Origin: Segatella copri
Lineage (GTDB): Bacteria; Bacteroidota; Bacteroidia; Bacteroidales; Bacteroidaceae
Assembly (NCBI RefSeq): GCF_026015625.1
Contig: NZ_JAPDVG010000001.1
Span: 2,745,001 to 2,809,000 of the forward strand
Direction: 5' to 3'
Length of the DNA: 64,000 nt
In this document: in pieces, positions 52,167 through 60,500 of the stretch
Layout: each line of letters starts with the position of its first letter
Position numbering within the stretch: position 1 is the first letter of the stretch
The notes under the pieces: generated by a model
Told to the model about the DNA's origin: nothing
The model's input: only the letters and a program-made list of their open reading frames with translations
Databases searched by the model: none
Made by a program: the position numbers and the translations under genes

Positions 52167-52475
52167 CTACAAGCCCTTCATTCTGTACGCCTCACGATAG
52201 TTAGCCATCAGAATCTTCTGAATGTCGGACTCGCGGTAGAGTATCTTTCCGCCAAGCTGGATATACGGGATGACACCGTTGTTTCGGTAGTCCTGCAGGG
52301 TTCTTCGGCTCAGTTGCAGCCTGGCACAAAGCTCCTTGTCCGTCATGAAGCGCTCACCATCAAGCATGGGACGGTAGTTCATCACGGCACGTTCAAAATT
52401 GTCAACCATTCGGTTGAGGTGGTTCACGATGTGGTTCATCCACTCGCTGTTTCTTGTCATTACTTCATTGCTCAT
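52167..52475 (-). CDS. Helix-turn-helix excisionase-like protein
   Basis: A 102-residue protein. The C-terminal half is a MerR-like/HTH_17 DNA-binding domain: RFMTDKELCARLQLSRRTLQ then DYRNNGVIPYIQLGGKILYR. The N-terminal 40 residues are helical (NHLNRMVDNFERAVMNYRPM). Such genes lie beside integrases in Bacteroidetes mobile elements and act as recombination directionality factors or regulators. 82 bp downstream of a second, similar gene. Confidence 0.85.
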   Translation of the reverse strand: MSNEVMTRNSEWMNHIVNHLNRMVDNFERAVMNYRPMLDGERFMTDKELCARLQLSRRTLQDYRNNGVIPYIQLGGKILYRESDIQKILMANYREAYRMKGL

Positions 52476-52557
52476 AGTTGTCTCGTTTTATTGTTGATAC
52501 TTACGTTACTCGTTTTACTTGCTGCATTGGATTAAGTGGCTGTTGTATATTGACAGC

Positions 52558-52869
52558 CTAACCTGTGCGCTTGCGAAAGCGCATGTCCTTTTTCTTGTCC
52601 TCCACTACTGCTACGATAGCCATCACGTCCTCCGGCTTGTAGTAGGTCTTGTGGCTGATTTGCGTATAAGCCAAAGTTCCGTTGTCCCGAAGCGTCTGCA
52701 CTGTCCGTGGGCAGATGTTGAGCGTCTGACACACGTCCTGCGTGTCGAGCCACTTGTTCATGGTCTTGTCCTCACTGCGCTCACGGATTCTGTCCATGCG
52801 CTTCACGAAGTTCTCCAACTGGGCATCAAGATAGTTGAATGCCTCTTCCTCGAATACGATGAATCCCAT
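52558..52869 (-). CDS. Helix-turn-helix domain protein of mobile element
   Basis: A 103-residue protein with the same build as its neighbour: a helical N-terminus (EEAFNYLDAQLENFVKRMDR) and HTH_17 domain (WLDTQDVCQTLNICPRTVQT, LRDNGTLAYTQISHKTYYK). A basic tail (KKKDMRFRKRTG) follows. It probably acts with the other small HTH protein. A minus-strand TATCTTTG box (52956-52949) lies 80 bp upstream. Confidence 0.85.
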   Translation of the reverse strand: MGFIVFEEEAFNYLDAQLENFVKRMDRIRERSEDKTMNKWLDTQDVCQTLNICPRTVQTLRDNGTLAYTQISHKTYYKPEDVMAIVAVVEDKKKDMRFRKRTG

Positions 52870-53266
52870 ACTTTTCTTTTTTCTAAGTTAATACTATGTT
52901 GTATGTCGCAAAGCTCCACGCATATGCTGTGCTCCACGTTTGTGAGTGCAAAGATAAGGCACGGCAATCTAAAAACAAGCGTTTTCAATTTCTGTGGCAG
53001 TATGTTGCCGGGGTTTGCCGACTTCAACGCCAAAAACAACAAGAAAAACTTGCACGACTGCAACGAATACATGAACAATGATGAGTTGAGAAATACGTTG
53101 AAGTTATCACAGCTGTTCTCATTCACCCACAAGCAAGCCACAACTAAATTGCCACGTTACACCCAATCAGTTGCATGGCAGCACTCAGTATACTTACTTT
53201 GCAGCCGACAATCGGTCAATGGTGCATACCGTGACCACTATACCAACAATTTAAACAAGTTAAGCT
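52870..53266. other. Gene-free stretch between HTH genes and mobilization genes
   Basis: About 400 bp without a convincing gene. It holds the promoter of the minus-strand HTH gene (-7 box 52949-52956), a direct repeat of GCTCCACG (about 52912 and 52932), and AT-rich DNA with CAAC-rich runs. In related Bacteroidetes elements a primase or VirE-like gene often sits at this place; no trace of one was seen. Confidence 0.6.
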
Positions 53267-53746
53267 ATGGCAAGAACAAAAGAAACGAAAATGTTTCCTG
53301 AACAGCAGGAGAAAATGACACAGGAGGTGATGGCTTCGCTTCAACCATCCACTTATGGTAAAGACTATGCCCAAAAACATAGCTCTTTCTTTGAAGAGGT
53401 GGAGAACTCCGATTTAGAAGTTGTGACAGAGAATGTGGCTGCAACAACCTCCAACATGGAGGACGAGCTGACGAACGAGGTTCAATCGCCACCGAATCCG
53501 CAGAAGCGCATCAGTGGCAAGCAGCGCAAGGCGACATTGGAGGAGTATCAGCAGACCTTCCTCCAAGTTCCAAGGATTGACGACCGCAAGCCAGTCTTTG
53601 TCAGTTCCGATGTGCGAGACCGTCTTGATCGTGTCGTCCGCATCCTCGGAGGGAGACGCATGAGCGTATCGGGCATCATCGAGAACATCGTGCGCCACCA
53701 CCTAAGCCTTTATGAAGAGGACTTCGAGGCTTGGCGCAAATTGTGA
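53267..53746 (+). CDS. DUF3408 domain protein of mobilizable element
   Basis: A 159-residue protein. The N-terminal half is acidic and disordered-looking; the C-terminal 80 residues (RKATLEEYQQTFLQVPRIDD; KPVFVSSDVRDRLDRVVRIL; SVSGIIENIVRHHLSLYEED) form a ribbon-helix-helix-like DUF3408 domain found in conjugative and mobilizable elements of Bacteroidetes. It likely binds DNA near oriT or regulates transfer. It lies just before the probable oriT and relaxase genes. Confidence 0.87.
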   Translation: MARTKETKMFPEQQEKMTQEVMASLQPSTYGKDYAQKHSSFFEEVENSDLEVVTENVAATTSNMEDELTNEVQSPPNPQKRISGKQRKATLEEYQQTFLQVPRIDDRKPVFVSSDVRDRLDRVVRILGGRRMSVSGIIENIVRHHLSLYEEDFEAWRKL

Positions 53747-53753
53747 GAATTAA

Positions 53754-53897
53754 GGTCTGCGACCTTGGACGTGGATAGCTGAAAGGCTGTAGTTCCAACT
53801 AACGTGTTCTGAGAGGGAGCGAGGTTATGTTTTGGGACCCCCAGAACGCCTCGCTCCACCATGAGGGCGGAGAAATTTTGCTCCCGACGGTCGCAGA
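53754..53897. other. Probable origin of transfer (oriT) region
   Basis: Gene-free DNA directly upstream of mobC and the relaxase, rich in inverted repeats: TCTGCGACC (53756-53764) with GGTCGCAGA (53889-53897); GGAGCGAGG (53816-53824) with CCTCGCTCC (53849-53857); GTTCTG (53806-53811) with CAGAAC (53842-53847). Position and symmetry are what is expected of oriT; the nick site is not identified. Confidence 0.55.
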
Positions 53898-53930
53898 AAG
53901 TGAGTGTACCAACTGTAAACAGTGTATCGA

Positions 53931-54344
53931 ATGACAAACGTACAGGAACAAGACAAGAGAAAGGGCGGAAGACCGCCCACAGGCAGGGTTCGCAAGCTGT
54001 CGAAGTCTGTCACGGTGAAGTTCTCGAAGCCAAGCTACGAGGCATTGAGACTGAGGGCGAGAAAAGCCAACCGCAAGTTGGCGGAGTACATCCGTGAGTC
54101 CGCCTTGAACGGCGAGGTGGTTAGCGGACACAGCGCAGAGACGGTAGCCATCGCCAAGCACCTCATTGGCATGGCGAACAACCTCAACCAACTTACCAAG
54201 CTGTCGCATCAGAGAGGTTTCCACGAAACCCATGTGTATGTGGTGGACTTGTTGAGGAGATTGAAAACTGTCCTTGTTGAGTATCGGCAAGGAAATTCCA
54301 AACCGAATCAAAGCGGAAAGAACAGAAGGGAGGATACACCATGA
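53931..54344 (+). CDS. MobC-like relaxosome accessory protein
   Basis: A 137-residue basic protein. KGGRPPTGRVRKLSKSVTVK, then SKPSYEALRLRARKANRKLA and EYIRESALNG form a ribbon-helix-helix, followed by the MobC-like helix VAIAKHLIGMANNLNQLTKL. It binds oriT and helps the relaxase. ATG at 53931 chosen over GTG at 53922. Its stop overlaps the relaxase ATG (ATGA). Confidence 0.88.
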   Translation: MTNVQEQDKRKGGRPPTGRVRKLSKSVTVKFSKPSYEALRLRARKANRKLAEYIRESALNGEVVSGHSAETVAIAKHLIGMANNLNQLTKLSHQRGFHETHVYVVDLLRRLKTVLVEYRQGNSKPNQSGKNRREDTP

Positions 54345-55291
54345 TAGGCAAGCTAAAGAAAGGCACATCTTTTGGTGGCTGCATCCGCTATGTGACAGGC
54401 AAGGACGAGGCGAAGATCCTTGCCTCTGATGGTGTGTTACTCGGCACGAATACCGAAATGGCGCAAAGCTTTGAGCTACAAAGGCAACTAAATCCAAGGA
54501 TTAAGAAGCCGGTGGGACATATAGCTTTGAGCTTCAAGCCCGAGGACAAGCCACGCTTGACGGATGAGTTCATGGCTAAGATAGCCATTGAATACATGCA
54601 GATGATGGGCATCACCGATACCCAATTCATCATCGTAAGGCATCACAATACTGACAATCCACATTGCCATATAGTATATAACCGCATCAATAACGATGGC
54701 AAGCTCATATCAGACAGGAATGATTACAGGCGTAATGAGCAAGTGACCAAGGCTCTTAAATCCAAGTATGGATTTACTTACGGAACGGACAAGAGCAATA
54801 CTAATACTCGTAAATTACGCAATGCCGAGCGAGCCAAATATGAGATTCACAATGCTGTTAAGGACGCATTGAAAATGGCAGATAGTTGGGAAAAGCTCAG
54901 AAGCGAATTTGCAAAACGAGGTGTTCACTTGGAGTTTGTCTATAAGGACAAGGAGCAAGCCAAGATTCAAGGCATCCGTTTTAGCAAGGATGGATATAGT
55001 TTTAAGGGTACGCAGATTAGCCGAGAATACAGCTTTGTCAAGTTGGATGCAAGACTTGGCACTGAGTATAATCGTGTATCGCCAAGATCCGAATCTATGC
55101 AGGGAGGACAACTAAGTTGTCACCAAGTAGAACAGACTCAACCAACGGCAGAACATACCCAAGACCCTTGGAGTGGTATTTCTTCCATCGGCTTGTTCGC
55201 TCCGTCTAATGCCCAAACTTATGAGCTATTCCCAGAGGATGAATCCGCCAAGAAGAAAAAGAGAAAACGCAGAAAGGGCTTCAGCCTTTGA
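54341..55291 (+). CDS. Relaxase/mobilization nuclease
   Basis: A 316-residue relaxase. Likely catalytic tyrosine near GCIRYVTGKDEA (Y17), and the three-histidine metal motif in VRHHNTDNPHCHIVYNR (H102, H108, H110). The N-terminal ~240 residues are the nuclease; the rest is linker and a lysine/arginine-rich tail (AKKKKRKRRKGFSL). It nicks oriT and pilots the strand through a transfer channel supplied by another element; no type IV secretion genes are in the window. Overlaps mobC and the next gene. Confidence 0.93.
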   Translation: MIGKLKKGTSFGGCIRYVTGKDEAKILASDGVLLGTNTEMAQSFELQRQLNPRIKKPVGHIALSFKPEDKPRLTDEFMAKIAIEYMQMMGITDTQFIIVRHHNTDNPHCHIVYNRINNDGKLISDRNDYRRNEQVTKALKSKYGFTYGTDKSNTNTRKLRNAERAKYEIHNAVKDALKMADSWEKLRSEFAKRGVHLEFVYKDKEQAKIQGIRFSKDGYSFKGTQISREYSFVKLDARLGTEYNRVSPRSESMQGGQLSCHQVEQTQPTAEHTQDPWSGISSIGLFAPSNAQTYELFPEDESAKKKKRKRRKGFSL

Positions 55292-55620
55292 TGCAAGTTA
55301 CAGACTTAAAAATAGAATCGAACATGAAAGAAGAACTATTGGAAGCCATCTACGGCACAGTTGAGAGATTGGAGCAGAAAGTTGATGAACTTTCTGTCTC
55401 CACAAAGAACGCAGGAGCGGAAACTGTTCTCAGCCCTGCAAGTGTTGACACAAGCAAACTTGAAAAAGCCATTCTTTCTGCATCTGCAAGAGAAGAGGAA
55501 ACTATTGGAAAATTGGCAAAATTAAGAGAGGCGATATGCGTCTATATCGACCTTACCAAGAAAGAAGTAAGCAAAGATGAACAGCGAAGTAAACTCTTGT
55601 TTATACCATTAATCAGGTGA
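55291..55620 (+). CDS. Mobilization accessory protein, N-terminal part (probably split by frameshift)
   Basis: A 109-residue frame beginning MQVTDLKIESNMKEELLEAI, directly at the relaxase stop. It has a coiled-coil-like stretch (IYGTVERLEQKVDELSVSTK) and then ASAREEETIGKLAKLREAIC. In related elements, as I recall, one protein of about 250 residues combines this N-terminus with a single membrane span. Here the frame runs into an unrelated-looking tail (KLLFIPLIR) and stops, while the next frame continues plausibly upstream to TLVYTINQ, so a one-base shift near 55590 is likely. GTGA-coupled separate genes remain possible. Confidence 0.65.
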   Translation: MQVTDLKIESNMKEELLEAIYGTVERLEQKVDELSVSTKNAGAETVLSPASVDTSKLEKAILSASAREEETIGKLAKLREAICVYIDLTKKEVSKDEQRSKLLFIPLIR

Positions 55621-56075
55621 AACAAGAACTGAATGCCACATCAAAAGTTGTGCAGGACAAACTTCACGCAATAGGGTACAAACCTCAAAAGAAGGTTGTC
55701 ACCCACCGCTTTGAGCCAACTTCAAAGTATGTTCTTCTTTTCATTGTTGGCATGGCTCTGTCACTTGTCATATCCATTTGGGGCAATCTTACCCAATGGC
55801 GAGAGCACCAAGATTGGGAGGAGACAGACTTGAAGTATCGGGCATTGAAGATGGTTCTTCCATCTAACGATCCAAATGTTCGATACATCGAAAAGAACTT
55901 TTCTGTATGCCCAAATAAAGAAGTTACTGAGAAAGTGAGAACTCATGTAAATATTTACGAGGACTCAATTCGCTATCATAACGAAATGATACAGATGGCA
56001 GCAATTAAAGATAGCATTGCTAATAGCCTATTTAAAGAGGTGAATGAAATTAAAAAGAAAATTAATCAGAAATAA
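55617..56075 (+). CDS. Mobilization accessory membrane protein, C-terminal part
   Basis: A 152-residue frame starting at a GTG in the stop of the previous one (GTGA). It contains one membrane span (YVLLFIVGMALSLVISIWG) followed by a periplasmic-side helical part (LTQWREHQDWEETDLKYRAL; YIEKNFSVCPNKEVTEKVRT). The arrangement of soluble N-terminal part, span and polar tail fits the accessory proteins found after relaxases in Bacteroidetes elements. See the preceding entry for the frameshift question. Confidence 0.65.
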   Translation: MKQELNATSKVVQDKLHAIGYKPQKKVVTHRFEPTSKYVLLFIVGMALSLVISIWGNLTQWREHQDWEETDLKYRALKMVLPSNDPNVRYIEKNFSVCPNKEVTEKVRTHVNIYEDSIRYHNEMIQMAAIKDSIANSLFKEVNEIKKKINQK

Positions 56076-56078
56076 TAG

Positions 56079-56198
56079 ACAACGACCAACGGGTACAAGC
56101 GCATTCTTCGCTTCGACAAGATTAAGACTAACGGTCTTCGCATCGTATTCGACAGCGCAAGGGCTTGTCCGTGCATCAACAATGTTTCAGCATACTAA
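56079..56198 (+). pseudogene. C-terminal remnant of a glycoside hydrolase (alpha-L-fucosidase-like)
   Basis: In one frame the DNA reads NGYKRILRFDKIKTNGLRIV then FDSARACPCINNVSAY and a TAA stop at 56196. The pattern of a beta-strand ending in xRACPxINxxxxY is how GH29 alpha-L-fucosidases and related enzymes with C-terminal beta-sandwich domains finish. There is no start and the upstream frame closes 3 bp before, immediately after the mobilization gene. It is a relic joined to the element by recombination. Family assignment is tentative. Confidence 0.55.
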
Positions 56199-56272
56199 CT
56201 TTCATTCAACTCTCAACTATTCATCCGTGTCCGTGATGCCACTCGTTTGACATTGCGGACACATTTTCTTTT

Positions 56273-56728
56273 ATGACGGCTATGAAAAAGAAATTGATAA
56301 TAATAACTGTTTTGGTTATCGCTTTGGTTACATCTTATATATTCTGCGGTACTGACAAAAATGATACATAGATTGACTCAATTAAAATCGAAGAATATAC
56401 GGCTGCTTTAAGCAACAAGATTGATTTGGATTCTATTGCGGGAACTTATTGCGGTGTATTACCGCCGAATGTGGAAACAACACTCATATTAAATGCTGAT
56501 GGTACCTACTTATTGATACAGACATTCAAAGGAAAGCAGCACGAGCAGGAAAAGTTAAGAGGTTCTTTCCATATGCTTGACGGTAACATATTGATGCTTG
56601 CACATCCTTCGAGTGGCGACAATATATTCTATAAGGTGAGGGATGCCAACCATATTATTCTGATAGATTCGTTTGGTAACGAACCTAAAAAAGAAAATCG
56701 GGATAACTATGCCCTAATAAAGAAATGA
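56273..56728 (+). pseudogene. NlpE-like lipoprotein gene interrupted by an in-frame TAG
   Basis: Reading from ATG 56273 gives MTAMKKKLIIITVLVIALV then TSYIFCGTDKNDT, a lipoprotein-type signal with cysteine, then TAG at 56369-56371, and in the same frame IDSIKIEEYTAALSNKIDLD followed by SIAGTYCGVLPPNVETTLIL and NADGTYLLIQTFKGK, the NlpE N-terminal pattern. The rest (residues ~60-150) is intact to 56728. So a single stop codon separates the signal peptide from the mature domain. Either a recent pseudogene or a sequencing error; other genes here use TAG as a normal stop. Confidence 0.75.
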
Positions 56729-56736
56729 AATGTAAA

Positions 56737-56773
56737 TAAACTGTGTTTACCCATTGTAGTAGAACACAGCTTA
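56737..56773. terminator. Possible bidirectional terminator hairpin
   Basis: TAAACTGTGTT (56737-56747) pairs with AACACAGCTTA (56763-56773) with one mismatch, between the lipoprotein pseudogene and the convergent immunity gene. Confidence 0.45.
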
Positions 56774-56849
56774 TTATACACTCGAACCAAAGATGGACTT
56801 TTACAAATTATTGTTTACAAAGACATATTGAATAGTAAACACACTAAGA

Positions 56850-57539
56850 TTATTGTTGCTTTTTGTAGTATTCACCTCTCCATTTTATACCATTTGGTGT
56901 AACTTGTATATACTCTCCTAATAAATAATATTGATTGAAAAGTTTATCTGTTACATCAGGTAGATTTATAATAATACTTTTCTCAGTATTCAAATCCACT
57001 TTATACGGATACTCGTAGTATAAGACACCAAAGTATTGGCCTGCGGGATTACTTTCGGTATAATACATTGGTTGGAATGTAAATCTGAAACTTTTTGGAG
57101 AATTAATTCTATTACGATTCAATACTATAGTACATGTCCCTTTTTCTGTAATCCCAGAATACGAAATAGTTCCACAATAAACATTAAACTTTATAGGCAT
57201 AGTTGTATTCGGAACTTTGAAAAGTATTTCAGCAAGAGTTTTATTACCAGAAACTTCTTCGATAATTAAAATGTTTTTAAAAGCACTTTGCATCGGTCCT
57301 TCTATTGAATTTATCTCAAAAAAAGTATCGCTGACTTTAGTTATTTGACAAATAGCCAAAGGAAAGCTCTGTTCCCCCTCTATAGAAGAGGAGGAATAGA
57401 ACTTTAGTGTGTCATTTTTAATTTCTATCAATTTTGAACTGGTTTCATTATGATAGATACCATTTTCAAGTTTTTTAGATGTTTCACCAAAACTAACCAA
57501 TCCTATAACTGACAAAAAAATACAAAATATAAATCTCAT
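56850..57539 (-). CDS. Candidate immunity protein of the RHS toxin (secreted, unrecognised)
   Basis: A 229-residue protein with an N-terminal signal peptide (MRFIFCIFLSVIGLVSFGE) and a body rich in beta-strand-forming sequence (NVYCGTISYSGITEKGTCTI; QYYLLGEYIQVTPNGIKW). I recognise no family. Its ATG lies in the stop of the giant toxin gene (ATGA), the classic position of an immunity gene, and the signal peptide suggests protection in the periplasm. Low-GC compared with the toxin body, as is usual for swapped toxin/immunity modules. Immunity function is inferred from position only. Confidence 0.6.
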   Translation of the reverse strand: MRFIFCIFLSVIGLVSFGETSKKLENGIYHNETSSKLIEIKNDTLKFYSSSSIEGEQSFPLAICQITKVSDTFFEINSIEGPMQSAFKNILIIEEVSGNKTLAEILFKVPNTTMPIKFNVYCGTISYSGITEKGTCTIVLNRNRINSPKSFRFTFQPMYYTESNPAGQYFGVLYYEYPYKVDLNTEKSIIINLPDVTDKLFNQYYLLGEYIQVTPNGIKWRGEYYKKQQ

Positions 57540-60500
57540 TTATTTTTAAATTTTTGTTGACTCTTCAAAAAATCAGAATAATCTTTAATCATTGGATAGC
57601 CATATCCACCATTCGGATCTTTTATGGAGCCTACATAATGAACATTTATTATAGAGATGTTGTCAACGGATATCGGTAAACTTTCTGGTCTATAGGAATA
57701 CTGCATTTTGTAAGCCTCTATTTCAGCTTCTGAAATTGCAATATACCGTTGTAAACCTTTTGCTCTTGTTCCAGGATTTTTCAAACATCCAGAATCTGAA
57801 AACTCAAGACCACCAGCATCTAATGCCTGTCTTACATGAGTAATTTCATGAATTGATAAAGCATCTTCAGATGTTTCAATCGAAATTGTACCATTATTTT
57901 CAAGCCTAACCATATGAGCACCTTCTCCACTAACCTGAGTTAGCTTGTATTTTTGAGAATCATGCCCCAATAAATCAATATCTGATTTACTTTGATTCAA
58001 GTTTGATATTCTACTTTCGAAATCAGCAATTTTTCTCTCTTGCTTAGAAATATCCTTGCCTTTTGCTTGGTTACTTTCCAAACGTGCCTTCTGCGCTAAA
58101 ATACTCTTTTGAATAGATGTTATTTTATTATCTATTTTTGCTTTTAGTTTTTCCGCTTGAGCTGGATCTTCCCATTCCTTACCATTTGGGTCAATATATA
58201 TAAGAGGATTATTTCCACAATAAACATAGGATGAAAATGCAAAATATGATTCTTGTTTTGGGTCTGTTGATATCCACAAACTCACCCTTGGGTCATAGTA
58301 CCTCGCTCCATAGTAATACAATCCTGTCTCCTCATCGAATTCCTTCGCATTGAAAAGATAAGGCGTATTCCAGATGTTGTTGCGCTCCTCAATGAACACT
58401 TCACCGAAAGGAACATACTCGATATGCTGTACCACCTCGCCATCAAGGTTGGTGATGTAACTGCTGCTACCCAAGTGGTCTGGGTGGTAGTAGAACTGCA
58501 TCTTCTCGTATGTATCGCCTTCTTGGAAGTTATTCTTTGCAGCTCTCGCTAAAGCTCGTGTCTGAGCAGCCTCCAAGCTGCCGTCATTGCAGCAGAAACC
58601 CTTGCCATCGACATAGTCGTTGTTGTCCTCGCCATTGTACGGCACTGCAAAGGTTGCATAATTATCCTTGATAACCTGCAACTGCTGAGTATATTTAACC
58701 TTATAATCAACAGACAAGCCATCAGTCTCACCACCTGCATATTGGATGCGGCGTGGGTCAGAACCGTAAGAGTCAAAGTCTCCAATCTTGGAAACGACAC
58801 GCTGGCTACCAATATAGATGTGCTTGGTGTAGCGTCCGCCTTGGTTGGCAACAAGATAAGGTGATACATAGAGTGAGAACTTGGCGGTGTTCGTGCGACC
58901 TCCAGCAAACTCGGAGTTTACATACACCTGGTCACTCTCACCTGATGTCTTCACCGTGCGCTCACCATCAGCATCATACCAATAGTTGGTCACAAAGCCG
59001 TTGTCATCAGAAGCAAGGAGGCGGTTCTCCTCGTCCCACTTGAGCTTACGCTCTGCGGCTTTCTCGTCAGCAATACCGTCCTTCTTTGTGCGGCTTGTAT
59101 TGACATAGACAAGATTACCATTGGCATCATACTCATAGGCATGGCTGTTGTTCACATTCTCGCTCTCCGAAGGCGTCTCCTCTGTGCGGTAGTTCACATC
59201 CTTCACATTGGCGAGTTGGAACTTCTTTCCTGTATCAGTTCCATAGGTGTACGACAAATCATAGCCAGCATTCAATGTGCCGTTGAACTGCACATTGTTC
59301 TGCGTGAGAATCTGACGCTTCGATGTGATACGGTGCATATTGTCGTAACCCATCGCAAGAGTATAACTTGCGGTCTTGTTGTCTGCACCAGTATAAGTGC
59401 CTGTTGCACTGACAAGACGGTAAAGAGCATCGTATGTATAGGTATGCGCCATCTGTCCGCCAGCCTTGCCACCCTGAGGCACTGACGCACCGTTTACTAC
59501 GCTGAGCACATTGCTCACCGCATCGTAAGTGTAGGCGTTATCCATGATGGTGTTTCCACCACTATTCACCGTGAGGTTCTGCAATCTACGACGCTGTGGG
59601 TCGTAGGTGTAGAATGTCTCTGCACCGTTGCAATACTTCAAGTATGTGCGCTGCTCGAACTTGTCATAGCCAATCTTGCTTACATAATCGTAGCCGTATG
59701 ACTTGTAGCCATGAACCTTTTCAAGCTGACCACCGAGATTGTAAGAGTAAGTGATTTTCTCCTCATCAGGATAAATCATCTCCAACAGACGGTTGTGGCT
59801 GTCGTAAGTCCATTGCGTCACGTAGGTTGCTATCGCCTGATTAGGCACAATCATCGTGCGGCGGGTCTTTGTCACCTCGCCCATCTTGCCATAGAAGTAT
59901 TCAATGGCACCTGTTCCATCCTCGCGGAGCATCAATCTGCCGATACGGTTCTGAGAGGCATTGCGACCACCATAGTAATACTTCACGTTGTTCTCCGGGT
60001 GGTCAGGATAGTTGATACCCGTCAGACGCTGATAGTCGTAATCGTAGGTGATGAACTTGCCTTCCTTCGCAAGGTTGGCAGTCTGCTTTGTAAGCACATT
60101 GCCGAGAGCATCATAAGTGAAACTGGTGATGCCGCTTGCTGGATGGTTCACCTCTGTACGGCGGTCGCCCATGTCGTAAGTAGAGGTCGTTACATTGCCC
60201 TCCGTGTCGGTGACACGAACAAGGCGCTGTATGCCGTCATACTCAAACGAAGTGGTAATCTCACCGTCAGGACCGCTCTTCTGGATGGTCTTCAAGGTCT
60301 TGCCACTGCCATTGGTATGGGTAGCCTGCACATTATGGAGTGCGTCTGTTACGGTTGTAACAAGTGCATGAGTGCCGTTGTCAACAGTATATGCCGTAGT
60401 TGTCGTAGAGTTGTCCGGCAATGTCACTGAGGTAGCACGGTCGAGCACGTCATAAACAGTAACCGTTGGAGATACATTGTCAAATGACTTGTTGAATGTG

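Noticed and set aside
52519..53301. 260-codon plus-strand frame over the HTH gene and gene-free stretch
   Set aside because: It covers the minus-strand HTH gene and continues through low-complexity DNA without any motif.
56369..56371. Stop-codon reassignment (TAG as sense)
   Set aside because: Other intact genes in the window, such as those ending at 40618 and 42385, use TAG as their normal stop.
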